From NCBI RefSeq assembly GCF_008974145.1, contig NZ_BJKP01000004.1:110715-174714 (forward strand): a stretch of DNA of 64,000 nt, written 5' to 3'. A program made the translations under genes and the position numbers. The DNA is from Microcystis aeruginosa NIES-4325. GTDB taxonomy: Bacteria; Cyanobacteriota; Cyanobacteriia; Cyanobacteriales; Microcystaceae. The notes under the pieces were generated by a model. That model did no database searches and had not been told where the DNA came from. It worked only from the letters and a program-made list of their open reading frames with translations. Positions 1 to 9,600 of this stretch are shown here, piece after piece. Position 1 is the first letter of the stretch. The number at the start of each line of letters is the position of its first letter.

Positions 1-1
1 A

Positions 2-676
2 AAAGAGTTAAACTACCTACAAGCAGCTATTGAAACTCCCCAACGTCCCCTAGCGGCGATTATCGGCGGTTCTAAGGTTTCTAGTAAAATTGGCGTGATC
101 GAAACTTTATTGGAAAAGTGCGATAAACTTCTCATCGGTGGCGGTATGATCTTTACTTTCTACAAGGCCCGTGGTTTAAGTGTTGGTAAGTCTTTGGTGG
201 AAGAAGACAAACTGGAATTGGCTAAATCCCTAGAGGCAAAAGCTAAAGAAAAAGGGGTGGAATTCCTCCTTCCTACCGATGTGGTGTTAGCGGATCAATT
301 CGATAAAGATGCCGAGTCCCAAATCGCCAGCGTCGAAAATATTCCCGATGGTTGGATGGGATTGGATATTGGACCTGAATCAGTTAAAGTTTTCCAAAAA
401 GCTTTATCTAACTGTAAATCTGTCCTCTGGAATGGCCCAATGGGGGTGTTCGAGTTCGATAAATTTGCGGCTGGTACAGATGCGATCGCTCACACTTTAG
501 CCGATTTAACCGCTACTGGTACAACTACTATTATCGGTGGTGGTGACTCGGTGGCGGCGGTGGAAAAAGTGGGAGTGGCGGAAAAAATGAGCCATATTTC
601 CACTGGTGGTGGCGCTAGTTTGGAATTACTCGAAGGTAAAGTTTTACCCGGTATTGCCGCCCTCGATGAAGCCTAA
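2..676 (+). CDS. pgk: Phosphoglycerate kinase, C-terminal part (5' end outside window)
   Basis: Cytosolic enzyme interconverting 1,3-bisphosphoglycerate and 3-phosphoglycerate with ADP/ATP, used in both the Calvin cycle and glycolysis. The reading frame is open from base 2, and an internal ATG at 95 is not the true start. Visible signatures are [11 protein letters not shown] in the hinge region, NGPMGVFE, and the nucleotide-binding end [11 protein letters not shown] followed by [13 protein letters not shown]. About 224 residues are present of a family length near 400, so roughly the N-terminal 45% lies upstream of the window. A strong rho-independent terminator follows 27 bases after the stop, so transcription probably ends here. 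A HIP1 octamer lies in the coding sequence near base 481. Identification is firm. Confidence 0.97.
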   Translation, partial: KELNYLQAAIETPQRPLAAIIGGSKVSSKIGVIETLLEKCDKLLIGGGMIFTFYKARGLSVGKSLVEEDKLELAKSLEAKAKEKGVEFLLPTDVVLADQFDKDAESQIASVENIPDGWMGLDIGPESVKVFQKALSNCKSVLWNGPMGVFEFDKFAAGTDAIAHTLADLTATGTTTIIGGGDSVAAVEKVGVAEKMSHISTGGGASLELLEGKVLPGIAALDEA

Positions 677-703
677 TTATCTCTAATATCTCAGGTTTAA
701 ACA

Positions 704-729
704 AGGTGGGTCCTAGCCCGCCTTTTTTT
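704..729 (+). terminator. Rho-independent terminator of pgk
   Basis: AGGTGGG pairs with CCCGCCT (one G-U pair) around a six-base loop and is followed directly by seven T. It sits 27 bases after the pgk stop. Confidence 0.85.
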
Positions 730-862
730 ATGAATTATGAATTGGGAATTATGAATTATATGGCATAGAACGAGTTAGTTAGGACGCTTTCAATTTTCAA
801 ACTCTTATCGGTCAAGGTTTTCAGCGATTGATTGTCCTAACCACCCCGATCTTTGCTATATA

Positions 863-948
863 ATACTAAATCTGGTTATTAAAAACTGATTATCTATTGC
901 CCCTTTTGCCTGTCCTGATATGTAGCCTATACTCAACGTATTTAGTAT
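863..948. repeat. Miniature inverted-repeat element, ATACTAAAT ends
   Basis: ATACTAAAT at 863-871 is matched by its reverse complement ATTTAGTAT at 940-948, enclosing an 86-base unit without coding capacity. The left 50 bases recur with few changes at about 4820-4870 (ACTAAATCTGGTTATTAAA and following), so this belongs to a dispersed family. It abuts the 3' end of the Uma2 gene. The rest of 730-862 is AT-rich spacer in which I see nothing else. Confidence 0.55.
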
Positions 949-950
949 CA

Positions 951-1535
951 TTAGGATACTTCAATAGCAGTAAAATCCACCCGCTGATATAAATCTGTCA
1001 GGGATATTTGAAAATCTAGAGAAAACAAAGTTAAAATCGCTTCTTGACTGTGATAATCCCGGAATGCCCAATGATCACCTCTTTTATGAAACTGTTCTAT
1101 ATAATAACCATATTGATCGATTAAAATATATTCTTCAAAACTATCAAGAGAGCGATAAAATTTAAACTTATCACCCCGATTATAGTCTTGAGTAGATTTT
1201 GATAAAACTTCGATAATAACCTGTGGATTGGTAATCGTATCGGTGCGTCCTCTTTCAAGAATTGGTTCCCCTTTAACGATCATAATATCGGGATAGGTGT
1301 ACACATTATAGGCGGGTATTGCCAAGCGTAGATCGGTGATAAATATATCATAGGCTTGATTCTGGATAGTCAAGGGAAATCTTCTATAAAAATTTCCCGC
1401 AATGCGATTATGGTTAGGAGTTCCCCCGGTCATAATAATAATTTCTCCATCTCGATACTCGTGTCTGTCGGTGGCAGTTTCCTCTAGTTGAAAGTATTCT
1501 GCGACTGTGTAGCGTTTCTCAGTGGTTGCGACCAT
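951..1535 (-). CDS. Uma2 family (DUF820) putative restriction-like endonuclease
   Basis: Protein of 194 residues from the PD-(D/E)XK-like Uma2 family that is hugely expanded in cyanobacteria; its biological role is not established. Recognisable blocks are YTVAEYFQLEE at the start, HEYRDGEIIIMTGGTPNHN, DLRLAIP, YPDIMIVKG (the family's metal-binding Asp), and PQVIIEVLSKSTQDYNRGDKF carrying the conserved Glu and Lys, then YRSLDSFEEYILID. I chose the ATG at 1535 because the protein then opens with MVATTEKRY as in relatives and AAGGGGG stands five bases upstream; a longer frame reaches 1595 without support. It is a single gene whose 3' end abuts a miniature repeat. Confidence 0.85.
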   Translation of the reverse strand: MVATTEKRYTVAEYFQLEETATDRHEYRDGEIIIMTGGTPNHNRIAGNFYRRFPLTIQNQAYDIFITDLRLAIPAYNVYTYPDIMIVKGEPILERGRTDTITNPQVIIEVLSKSTQDYNRGDKFKFYRSLDSFEEYILIDQYGYYIEQFHKRGDHWAFRDYHSQEAILTLFSLDFQISLTDLYQRVDFTAIEVS

Positions 1536-1635
1536 ATTGCCCCCTTGAAAGCAAAGCTCTGTTTTTATGATAACCTGTTTTCTGAAAAGGTACAATTATC
1601 GGTTTTAATTAAGTGATGACTGCCGTATAAATATC

Positions 1636-1661
1636 GAGAGACCTTGTTAACAAGGTCTCTC
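1636..1661 (-). terminator. 26-base perfect palindrome downstream of opcA
   Basis: GAGAGACCTTGTT at 1636-1648 is followed immediately by its exact reverse complement. It lies 32 bases beyond the opcA stop on the minus strand, so it probably acts as a hairpin terminator. No T-run follows on that strand, so an operator or RNA-stability role remains possible. Confidence 0.5.
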
Positions 1662-1692
1662 CAAAGTGGGTGGGATTATTGTTGCTAATTTG

Positions 1693-3048
1693 CTAATCCG
1701 GTTGGGATAATTTGAGGATAGCGCCAGTGACTTTCATGCTTTCTTGATAAAGCACGTCCTGGCCCCAACGCTGTAACTGTTTACCCAGCAGAGTTTCTGT
1801 TTTTTGGTCTTCCAGATGGGACACTTGTTCAATGCGGCAAGATTGGGCCCCTCCCGAAGCTTCCATCCGCATACAGCCAGTAGTTCCCGAACAAATTACC
1901 GTACAACAATCGGCCTGAAGATTAGTAGAACTGAGTTTAATACTAATCAGATCCCCTTGTACCTCACCCCAATCGGCCACGGGAACACCGGCTAATTCCG
2001 CCTCAATTAAACGCTGGTCGTGACCGAGGAAGCTAATCCGATGAATAGCGTAATCTCCCGACCGGTGACTATATCCCACCGGTCGCCATTGTAACCGGCT
2101 GGCCATCCAACCGAGGAACATAAAAGCTTGGCAAGGATTGCCCTTTTCGTAATCAATAGTGATGCGATCGACTTCCAGAATAGCATCCCGACGCTCCGGT
2201 GGATCGAAAGCCTCGGCGGTTAGTTCTTGCCAGGGGGCCAGACGACTCCAGTTCAGGTCAGCTAATGGTACATCGGTTGCTAATAAATCCCCCACTTGCA
2301 GCAGTTCCGTTTCCGGTTCCCGAAAAGTGCTGGAATCGACGATAATCGTATCACATTGACTGGCCAGACGCTTAAATAGTCCATATTCGCCATCGGGACT
2401 GGCTTTCCACCAGAGAAATTTGGGCAAACTGGGAATAGTTAACTCGGAAATAATGCCGCCAATTCGTTCCAAGGCTTCCGCTGTGCCGCTTAAAGTGACG
2501 TATTCACAGCAAACTAAAGTGTTCTGACTACGTTTGTTGACGGGACAATAGGCAGAAACGGAGGCTTTTACCCCTTCATCGGCCTCGGCTGTGGGACAGA
2601 GGGTGATAATGCGACAGGGATTGGAGGCAGCGATCGCATCTGCCACACCAATCGCATCCAAATCGGCGGCGTATTGACGATGATTAGCCCCATCCTCGGC
2701 GTTTTTTTCCGCTTCCCAGGCGGCCCTTAACCGAGCGACAAATTCATCGCTAGAAAGCCCAGTTACTTCTAGTTCTAGGTCTTTCTGGGCGACTTTGATG
2801 GCGGCGTGGGTCCGGGGACCGGCAATACCATCAATCGGGCCGGTGTAATAGCCGAGAAGGGTTAACAATTCCTGTACCGCGTCGGGTTCATAGACAATAA
2901 AGCTAAAGGTGGTGGCCCGGGTGGCTGCCATACCATCCTCATTATCATTATAGGATTGCCAGATATCGCGCAGTTCCTGCTCGATCACATCGATGGAAAC
3001 ATCTTTCGGTGCCTGCAGGGAGACAATGGGGGGGCTTTGGGTAGTCAT
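1693..3048 (-). CDS. opcA: Glucose-6-phosphate dehydrogenase assembly protein OpcA
   Basis: Cyanobacterial OpcA is needed for assembly and activity of glucose-6-phosphate dehydrogenase and links it to thioredoxin redox control. The protein is 451 residues. A block at about residues 55-95 (LLGYYTGPIDGIAGPRT) reads like a peptidoglycan-binding_1 type helical repeat; the rest carries OpcA-type sequence such as FLWWKASPDGEYGLFKRLA and DRITIDYEKGNPCQAFMFLGW. Several cysteines near residues 144-180 could be redox-relevant, which is inference. The gene lies 105 bases downstream of zwf on the same strand, the usual zwf-opcA order, with the gap filled by heptad repeats. Start ATG 3048 gives MTTQSPPIVSLQAPKD. 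Confidence 0.93.
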   Translation of the reverse strand: MTTQSPPIVSLQAPKDVSIDVIEQELRDIWQSYNDNEDGMAATRATTFSFIVYEPDAVQELLTLLGYYTGPIDGIAGPRTHAAIKVAQKDLELEVTGLSSDEFVARLRAAWEAEKNAEDGANHRQYAADLDAIGVADAIAASNPCRIITLCPTAEADEGVKASVSAYCPVNKRSQNTLVCCEYVTLSGTAEALERIGGIISELTIPSLPKFLWWKASPDGEYGLFKRLASQCDTIIVDSSTFREPETELLQVGDLLATDVPLADLNWSRLAPWQELTAEAFDPPERRDAILEVDRITIDYEKGNPCQAFMFLGWMASRLQWRPVGYSHRSGDYAIHRISFLGHDQRLIEAELAGVPVADWGEVQGDLISIKLSSTNLQADCCTVICSGTTGCMRMEASGGAQSCRIEQVSHLEDQKTETLLGKQLQRWGQDVLYQESMKVTGAILKLSQPD

Positions 3049-3153
3049 GTCAGTTATCAGTTATCAGTTATCAGTTATCAGTTATCAGTTACCAGTTATC
3101 AGATGTGAGTTTTTAGTTTACTGTTTACTGATTACTGGTCACTGTTCACTGTT
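3049..3153. repeat. Heptad repeat tract (TCAGTTA and variants) between zwf and opcA
   Basis: Tandem units of TCAGTTA run from about 3052 to 3100 and then change to a second pattern (TTTACTGTTTACTGATTACTGG) to about 3153. The whole 105-base spacer is repeat. The same two-part composition occurs in the opposite orientation at 34022-34280, and shorter stretches lie near 4770, 42395, 45200 and 55275. This resembles the short tandemly repeated (STRR) sequences known in cyanobacterial genomes. Confidence 0.85.
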
Positions 3154-4683
3154 TTAGAGTCTTCGCCAACGACGGCCATCGCGGTTAAGGAGAAATTCCG
3201 CTTCTGTGGGTTCCCAGGTACCCGCTTCGTATTGGGGTACGGAGGCGGGATCGGCGGGAGCGTCCCAAGCGGCGAGAGCGGGAGTAACGATGCGCCATGC
3301 TTCTTCTACCTCATCAGAACGGGTAAATAGGGTTTGATCTCCCAGCATAGCGTCTAAAAGTAGGCGATTATAGGCATCGGCGCTGGCAACACCGAAGGAG
3401 GAACCATAGCTAAAGTCCATTTCTACCGTGCGCGTGCGTAATTCCGACCCCGGCATTTTCGCCTCAAAACGGAGGGCAATACCTTCGTTAGGCTGAATCC
3501 GCATACTCAGTACATTTGCATTAGTTTGTTGAGCCGCCGATTGGAAGATTAATAACGGCACATTGCGGAATTGGATGGCAATCTCGGAAACTTTTTTGGG
3601 CAGACGTTTACCGGTACGCAGATAGAAGGGGACACCCTGCCAACGCCAGTTATCGACGATTAATTTCATGGCCACGTAGGTGGGAGTGGTCGATTCCGGA
3701 TTAACCCCCGGTTCTTCCCGATAGCCCGGAATGGGTTTTCCTTTCATCCAACCGGCTTTATACTGGCCGCGGATGGCGGATTTTTCCAGGTTATTAATAT
3801 CGGCCAGGTGAGTCGCTTGTAGGACTTTGACTTTTTCGCCGCGGACACTATCAGCGTTAATAGCGTTGGGTGCTTCCATCGCCGTCAAGCAGAATAACTG
3901 CATCAGGTGATTTTGCACCATATCGCGCAAAGCTCCCGATTTTTCGTAATATCCGGCCCGCTCCTCCACTCCCACGGTTTCGGCCACGGTAATCTGGACG
4001 TGATCGATAAATTGACGATTCCAGAGGGGTTCAAAGATAGCGTTGGCAAATCGGAACACCAACAAGTTTTGGACGGTTTCCTTGCCTAAATAGTGGTCAA
4101 TACGATAAACTTGGTTCTCCTGACAAACCTCTTGTACGACTCGATTGAGAACTTGGGCAGAACTGAGGTCTTTGCCAAAGGGTTTTTCGATCACTAACCG
4201 GTGTTTAATCGGGTCTTTCAGCATTCCGGCCGCGCCGAGGTTTTTAAGACCAGGGGGAAAGAAATTAGGAGAGACGGCTAGATAAAAGACTCGATTGCCG
4301 CGTGTTCCCCGTATTCCGTCTAATTCTTCCAGAAAGACTTTCATTTTGGCGTAACTTTCTGGGTCGTCCATGTTGCCGGGGAAATAGTACAACCCTTGGG
4401 CGAAGTCTTGCCAATATTCCTCACTCCCGATCCCGTCGGAAAATTCTTCGATGCCTTGGCGCATCTGTTGCCGAAAATAATCATGACTCCACTCTCGGCG
4501 CGCTGTACCGACGATGGTTAATTCGGCCGGTAGTCGTCTTTCCCGTTTCAGTTGATAGAGGGCAGGAACCAGTTTTCTTTGGGTTAAGTCTCCTGATGCC
4601 CCAAAAATGACTAAAATTAAGGGTTCTGGGGTTCTTTCTTGTCGCAATCCCACTCGGAGAGGATTTTCGAGCAGCTTTACCAT
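3154..4683 (-). CDS. zwf: Glucose-6-phosphate 1-dehydrogenase
   Basis: Cytosolic enzyme oxidising glucose 6-phosphate with NADP+ to 6-phosphogluconolactone, the entry to the oxidative pentose phosphate pathway and a main NADPH source in darkness. At 509 residues it has the usual length. The N-terminal nucleotide-binding segment is [18 protein letters not shown] at about residues 27-44. The active-site signature is RIDHYLGKE near residues 196-204, with [10 protein letters not shown] (substrate-contacting Lys) before it. The start at 4683 gives [16 protein letters not shown]. The companion gene opcA follows on the same strand, which fits a redox-tuned zwf-opcA operon. Identification is firm. 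Confidence 0.98.
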   Translation of the reverse strand: MVKLLENPLRVGLRQERTPEPLILVIFGASGDLTQRKLVPALYQLKRERRLPAELTIVGTARREWSHDYFRQQMRQGIEEFSDGIGSEEYWQDFAQGLYYFPGNMDDPESYAKMKVFLEELDGIRGTRGNRVFYLAVSPNFFPPGLKNLGAAGMLKDPIKHRLVIEKPFGKDLSSAQVLNRVVQEVCQENQVYRIDHYLGKETVQNLLVFRFANAIFEPLWNRQFIDHVQITVAETVGVEERAGYYEKSGALRDMVQNHLMQLFCLTAMEAPNAINADSVRGEKVKVLQATHLADINNLEKSAIRGQYKAGWMKGKPIPGYREEPGVNPESTTPTYVAMKLIVDNWRWQGVPFYLRTGKRLPKKVSEIAIQFRNVPLLIFQSAAQQTNANVLSMRIQPNEGIALRFEAKMPGSELRTRTVEMDFSYGSSFGVASADAYNRLLLDAMLGDQTLFTRSDEVEEAWRIVTPALAAWDAPADPASVPQYEAGTWEPTEAEFLLNRDGRRWRRL

Positions 4684-4770
4684 AGGATTTTGTCTAGCCG
4701 AGGTGCATTATTTTCCAGTCTAGCGAGAATACTCGACAGCATACCTAAAGTAAAAATTAACAACCACAAT

Positions 4771-4870
4771 CATTGGTCAGTAATCAGTGATCAGTAATCA
4801 GTAATCAGTAATCAGTGATCATACTAAATCTGGTTATTAAAGACTGATTATTTATTCCTCCTTTTGCATG
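4771..4870. repeat. Heptad repeats followed by a partial miniature element
   Basis: CAGTAATCAGTGATCAGTAA-type units occupy 4771-4821, then ACTAAATCTGGTTATTAAAG to about 4870 repeats the left part of the element at 863-948 without its right end. The whole gene-free stretch 4684-5043 is zwf upstream region plus these repeats. A further block at 4960-5000 (TGAAACCCCACAACCTACCC) looks like another decayed repeat, and I see no gene in it. Confidence 0.65.
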
Positions 4871-5043
4871 AGTGCCTAGGCCTTTTTGAAATCAAAAAGT
4901 TCTCGATCCGGGAGTGGTCGGGGGGAAAATGGGGGGACTTTTTCCCTGAAAATTAGGTAATTGACCTCCTAAAAATGGGTGAAACCCCACAACCTACCCC
5001 TAGGAAAAACTTTTTGCCGCAAACCCTGATTGAGGAGAGGCCG

Positions 5044-6234
5044 TTATTTTTTGGCGGTTTTAACACAATCGAGGGTACGAACGATCGCAGCAGCCGCATA
5101 GTTACGACGGGCGGGATCATTTGGTACAAAAGCACTACCCTGTTCGTTCAAGGGAGAGGCCACACCGCAAAATCCCGACATCTGGGTAATTAACCCGGCG
5201 GCCCAATGACCGGAAGTATCGGAAAAATTGACGGGGGTTTTAGTTTGGGCTAAATTGGGGGCTTGTTTTTGCTGAGTTTTCAGGTAGGTGGCGGCCTGTT
5301 TGAGAATCGCCATCAATTCGGCCCGGGTTATGGGGTCGGTGGGACGGAATTCGCCGTTAGCTTTGCCAGCAACAATACCATTGGCCCGGGCCCATTGGAT
5401 TTTTTTGGCACTCCAACGCGTCGCGTCCACATCGTTAAAACTGCCGCTGCCGGGGGGAATCTCTTCTAGGTTAATTTTGGTGACAGTTCCCATCCCTTCA
5501 ATAATCATCGAGACGAATTGTTCCCTCGTGACGGGATTTTCGGGGCGGAAGGTGTTATCTTCTTTAAAACCGGCCACTACCCCAAGTGCGATCGCTTTTT
5601 CAATCTCAGTTTTATAAATATCGCCGCTAATATCCCGGAAACTAGATCCAGAACTAGGGGGAGGAGTGGTTTCGCTGATGGGAGGTCTGCCGGCGGCTGC
5701 GAGAACTTCCGCTTCTTTGCCGCTAAAGTAGAAGTGGCCTAAACTTTTGCCTTCAAAGGTACGACGGCTAAATCTCCAACCCGGTTCGAGGATAATTTTC
5801 ATAAATCCTGTTTGCATTCCCCTGGTTCTTCCCACCACTAATTCGGGTCTGCGGGCATCCCGGGGAGTTCCCACTAAGTATAATTCGCCATTGCGTTCCA
5901 CAATACGCAGGATGTAATCTAGCCCAAAATCCCGGCCATCGAGACGGATAGAATAACCATTGCTATCGGTGGCGCGGCGACAAATGCCGGTAAAGTCAAA
6001 GTTGAGGAGCAGCGGGTCAATCATGACCGGACCTGAGCCGCTTTCACTCCAACACTTCTGTTTTCCCGGAATTTGTTCCAATACTAGCAGGTCAAATTTA
6101 TTACCTCCGTAGGGACGAGCGATCGCTATTACCTGGGTCTGCTCAATGTCCTGTTCGTCAAAGTTGGCCGCTGGTGTGGCAGTTATGCCCAAGGTCATTA
6201 GGGCGGTTAGGGCGATCGATAATCTGGCTTTCAT
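5044..6234 (-). CDS. Exported protein with N-terminal DUF3747-like part and SLH domains
   Basis: Protein of 396 residues with a signal peptide (MKARLSIALTALMTLGITATPAA). The next 160 residues look like the cyanobacterial DUF3747 type (FDEQDIEQTQVIAIARPYGG, LLVLEQIPGKQKCW, NFDFTGICRRATDSNGYSIR). A Pro/Ser-rich linker leads to three S-layer homology repeats, FRDISGDIYKTEIEKAIALG, FNDVDATRWSAKKIQWARA and FSDTSGHWAAGLITQMSG, each followed by a TREQF or TRAEL type segment. SLH domains usually bind cell-wall glycan, so a periplasmic or wall-associated location is expected. I chose ATG 6234 because it opens directly on the signal peptide; the frame extends upstream to 6366 but encodes no sensible leader. 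No operon partner is visible. Confidence 0.85.
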   Translation of the reverse strand: MKARLSIALTALMTLGITATPAANFDEQDIEQTQVIAIARPYGGNKFDLLVLEQIPGKQKCWSESGSGPVMIDPLLLNFDFTGICRRATDSNGYSIRLDGRDFGLDYILRIVERNGELYLVGTPRDARRPELVVGRTRGMQTGFMKIILEPGWRFSRRTFEGKSLGHFYFSGKEAEVLAAAGRPPISETTPPPSSGSSFRDISGDIYKTEIEKAIALGVVAGFKEDNTFRPENPVTREQFVSMIIEGMGTVTKINLEEIPPGSGSFNDVDATRWSAKKIQWARANGIVAGKANGEFRPTDPITRAELMAILKQAATYLKTQQKQAPNLAQTKTPVNFSDTSGHWAAGLITQMSGFCGVASPLNEQGSAFVPNDPARRNYAAAAIVRTLDCVKTAKK

Positions 6235-6692
6235 GATCTTTAATCTATAAGACGATTTGTGCAGTAAAAATAGACGTGCTAGTCCCAATATTCTAAGACT
6301 AAATACTTCCGGTTGTTGTTCCGGACTGCGCCGGATTGTTGTCTGTCTGCACAACTTTTCTCTCAATCTTGAATTTGCAAACCTATTGATCCGAGCAATG
6401 TTCTGATTAAACTGCTAGGTTGATCAATATTAATTCGGTTAGCTGTTGAAGCTGGCGAGATTTTGGCAGATTGTCAAAAATTTTAGCCAGCCATTTGAGT
6501 CTTAAGCTAAGATGGGGGGAGAGGCTTTTAATTGGCCGCGACCCTTGACTTCCTCACACGATTTCAGATCAATAATCGCCTAAAAACTTGAGATTAATCG
6601 ATTTAGTGCTATCAGTGCCACGGTGAATTATCATAGTTCATTAGCTCTGGTGAGCCATTGCCCTTTCTTTGGTGTGTGTGAGGTAAACAATT
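6235..6692. promoter_or_regulatory. 458-base divergent intergenic region
   Basis: It separates two divergent genes and must hold both promoters. I see no RNA gene or repeat. A short TTCCTCACAC motif at about 6549 recalls the unpaired core of the Yfr1 RNA, but the flanking hairpins are missing. The plus-strand gene start is preceded by GAGG nine bases before the ATG. Confidence 0.4.
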
Positions 6693-9600
6693 ATGAGTAA
6701 CTCCCCTGGCGATCCTTCTCCTCGTCCTCATCTTTTTCTGAGTATCGCTCGATTTTTACGCCGGCCTTCTACTCTAATTGTCGGGGGAATTACTCTCCTA
6801 GGAATTACCTCCCTTGGCTATTTTACTACTCGTTATTTAGTTTATGAACGTCTAACCCCAATTTTAGATAATATCTTCAGTGAAATGCTGCACAGACCCG
6901 TCAGGGTAGGCAGGATAGAGGGCTTTTATTTTAATCGCATTCGTATCGGTAAATCGGAAATTCCAGCTACGGCCAATTCTGCTGATAGTTTATCTATTGA
7001 TGCGATCGAATTGGGATTAAATCCGCTGCCCTTACTTTTAGGTCTGCCGCTGCCAGTTGATGTCAAGTTAATTAATCCCAGTATTTATCTCGATCAGGAT
7101 AAAAATGGCCAATGGCTCGATAATTTAGATAAAATATCTAGTAACTTAGATCGGGAGGCCCCTATTAAGTTAAATCTGGGGTTTCAGGTGGAGAAGGGAG
7201 ATATTACTATCCAACCCTATGCCCTGAAAAAACCGATAGAAATTAAGGCCGATGGTCAGGGAAGATTTATCGATAATCAAAGGCAAACTCTCACCTACGA
7301 TTTTAGCGCAGAAATCCTCCAAAGTCAAGTAAAAATTCAAGGAGAAACGGCGTTAAAAACGGGTGAAAGTCAAACTAATCTTCAGATTGATCGCTTAAAC
7401 TTAAGTGAACTATTAACTTTAATCCCTAATCGTAATTTTCAATTAAATCAAGGACAGTTAAATGCTAATCTTGCCATCAATATTCCCAGTTGGGCAAAGC
7501 TAAATCAAACGGAAGGCAATGGCAATTTTCAGGTGACAGAAGTAGGGGGAAAGTTCCAACCTTTCCAGTATCCAATTAAACTAACAACTAAGTTAAATTT
7601 CCAGGGAGATAAAGTATTAATTGAACAGGTGATCGCAAGTATTGGCAAGATTAAAACTGAGGTAAGGGGAGAAGTAAATTGGCAAACTGGTTATCATCTC
7701 AATGTCGCTCTAGAATCGGTGGATTTACAACAGCTTTTAAGAATTATTTATCTGCAATCACCTCTAGATTTACGGGGAGAAGCACGATCTACTTTTCAAG
7801 TGACAGGAAAATTAGATCAACCTCTAATTAAAGGAACCCTTAGCAACAGCAAACCGATTATTTTTGAACAAATACCTATTCAATCAATAACCAGTAATTT
7901 TCAAACAAATCTCAATAGTCTTAGTTTAGATAAAATTCAAATTAAACCCGTTGCAGGTGGAGAAATTAAAGGGGAAGGAAAATTGCAGTTAAATATTCTG
8001 CAATCCCTGCAAAAAAATCAACCTCTTGACGGGACAAAAATGCCGATCAATTTGAATTTACAAGCGCATTTTCCCACGAGAAAAATTTTATCTCAATTGG
8101 CAATAATTCCCGTTAAAATTAATATAAACGATCTGCAAGCTAAGATTAAAGCTAGAGGTAGTTTAGGACTGCCCCAATTATTAATTAATTGGCAAATACC
8201 CACGGTTAATCAGTCAGGATTAATCAATGTTGCTGGGGAGGGTAAAGTATTTTTAGGGGGCAATAAAATAAATTTAACCGATACAGTCATTAAAACAAAT
8301 GGCGGCAAACTACAGGTTAATGGTAATAGTGATTTTACCAGCAAATTAGTCCAAGCAAAAATCACGGCTAATGACTTTTTATTGACTCCTTTTGTGCCTA
8401 TAGTTTGTCAATATTTGGATAGTATTTGCCCCTACCTAAAAACCTTAGAACCCTTAAATTTAGAGACAGCTAATATTCAAGTTAGTGGCAAAATTGACCA
8501 ACTAAATATTAATACTTTAAACGGAATTGCTAACTTAGGAATTAGCGGTAAACAAGGCACAATTTTAGTCAATAGTCAAGTATTGCAAGGAAATCTTCAG
8601 GCGAAAGCTGTCTTCGCAGGATTGCCGATTAATTCCCTATTGCCTAACTTACCAACTCAGGTTAAGTTGATGCGCTCGCAGATTAATTTACAAGGTTATT
8701 TAGGGGAATTACTGAATAATAAAAATAATATTTTCAGCAGTTGGCAAGGTCAAGGTAATATGCAGTTATTGGTGGATAATAATCCCTTAACTGCCACAGC
8801 CAAACTAAATCAAGGTTTCCTGACAGGAACAGTTAATACCAGTGGGATTAGTCTCAATAATTTTACAGAAAATTTAACAGTTCCCGTTAGTTTAGGCAGG
8901 GCAAAAATCAGCTTTGCTGGTAGAATAAATTCTCTGATTAGTGGTACTTTAACCGATTTAAAAAGTTGGCGCGGAGAGGGATATATACAGTTACTTGTCA
9001 ATAATCGATCTCTAAGAACGACAACCCAACTGGAACAAGGTATTTTAAGCGGTATAGTTAATACGGTTGGGATCAACTTAAATCCGTTTTTACCAAATAT
9101 AAATATTCCTGTTAGTCTAGGAAAAACCCAAGTCAATTTCACAGGTCAAATCAATAATTTACTAGCGGGAAAAATCCCTAATTTGTCCACCGTCAATGCT
9201 AGGGTAAATACTCGCTTATTAGTAGATAATAATCCGATTAATACTGATATTCAGTTAGACAACGGTAACTTTAATATTCTCGGTAGCTTAGAGTATTTTC
9301 AGACTAATATCCCCATACCGTTGAATATTTCCAAAACGAGTTTTCAAGCAACAGGAAATGTCCAAACTATTTTCGACTCCTTGCTAGAAAAACGACTCAA
9401 CTTAAGCAGTGTCAAAGCAGTTTTTAACTCTCGTATTAATATAGCTAAAGGAGAAATTAAAGCTAAGGCACAACTGAATAATAATTTCTGGCAAAGTGAT
9501 ATTATTGCCGCTAATCTCGATCCCGCTGCCCTACTGGGGCAATTGTCAGGAATAAAATCAATCTCGATTCCTAACTTAGATTTTAGTGCCAATTTAGCGG

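Noticed and set aside
6540..6620. Yfr1-like small RNA (TTCCTCACAC motif at about 6549)
   Set aside because: The unpaired core is one base off the usual ACTCCTCACAC and neither the 5' hairpin nor a terminator hairpin with T-run is present.
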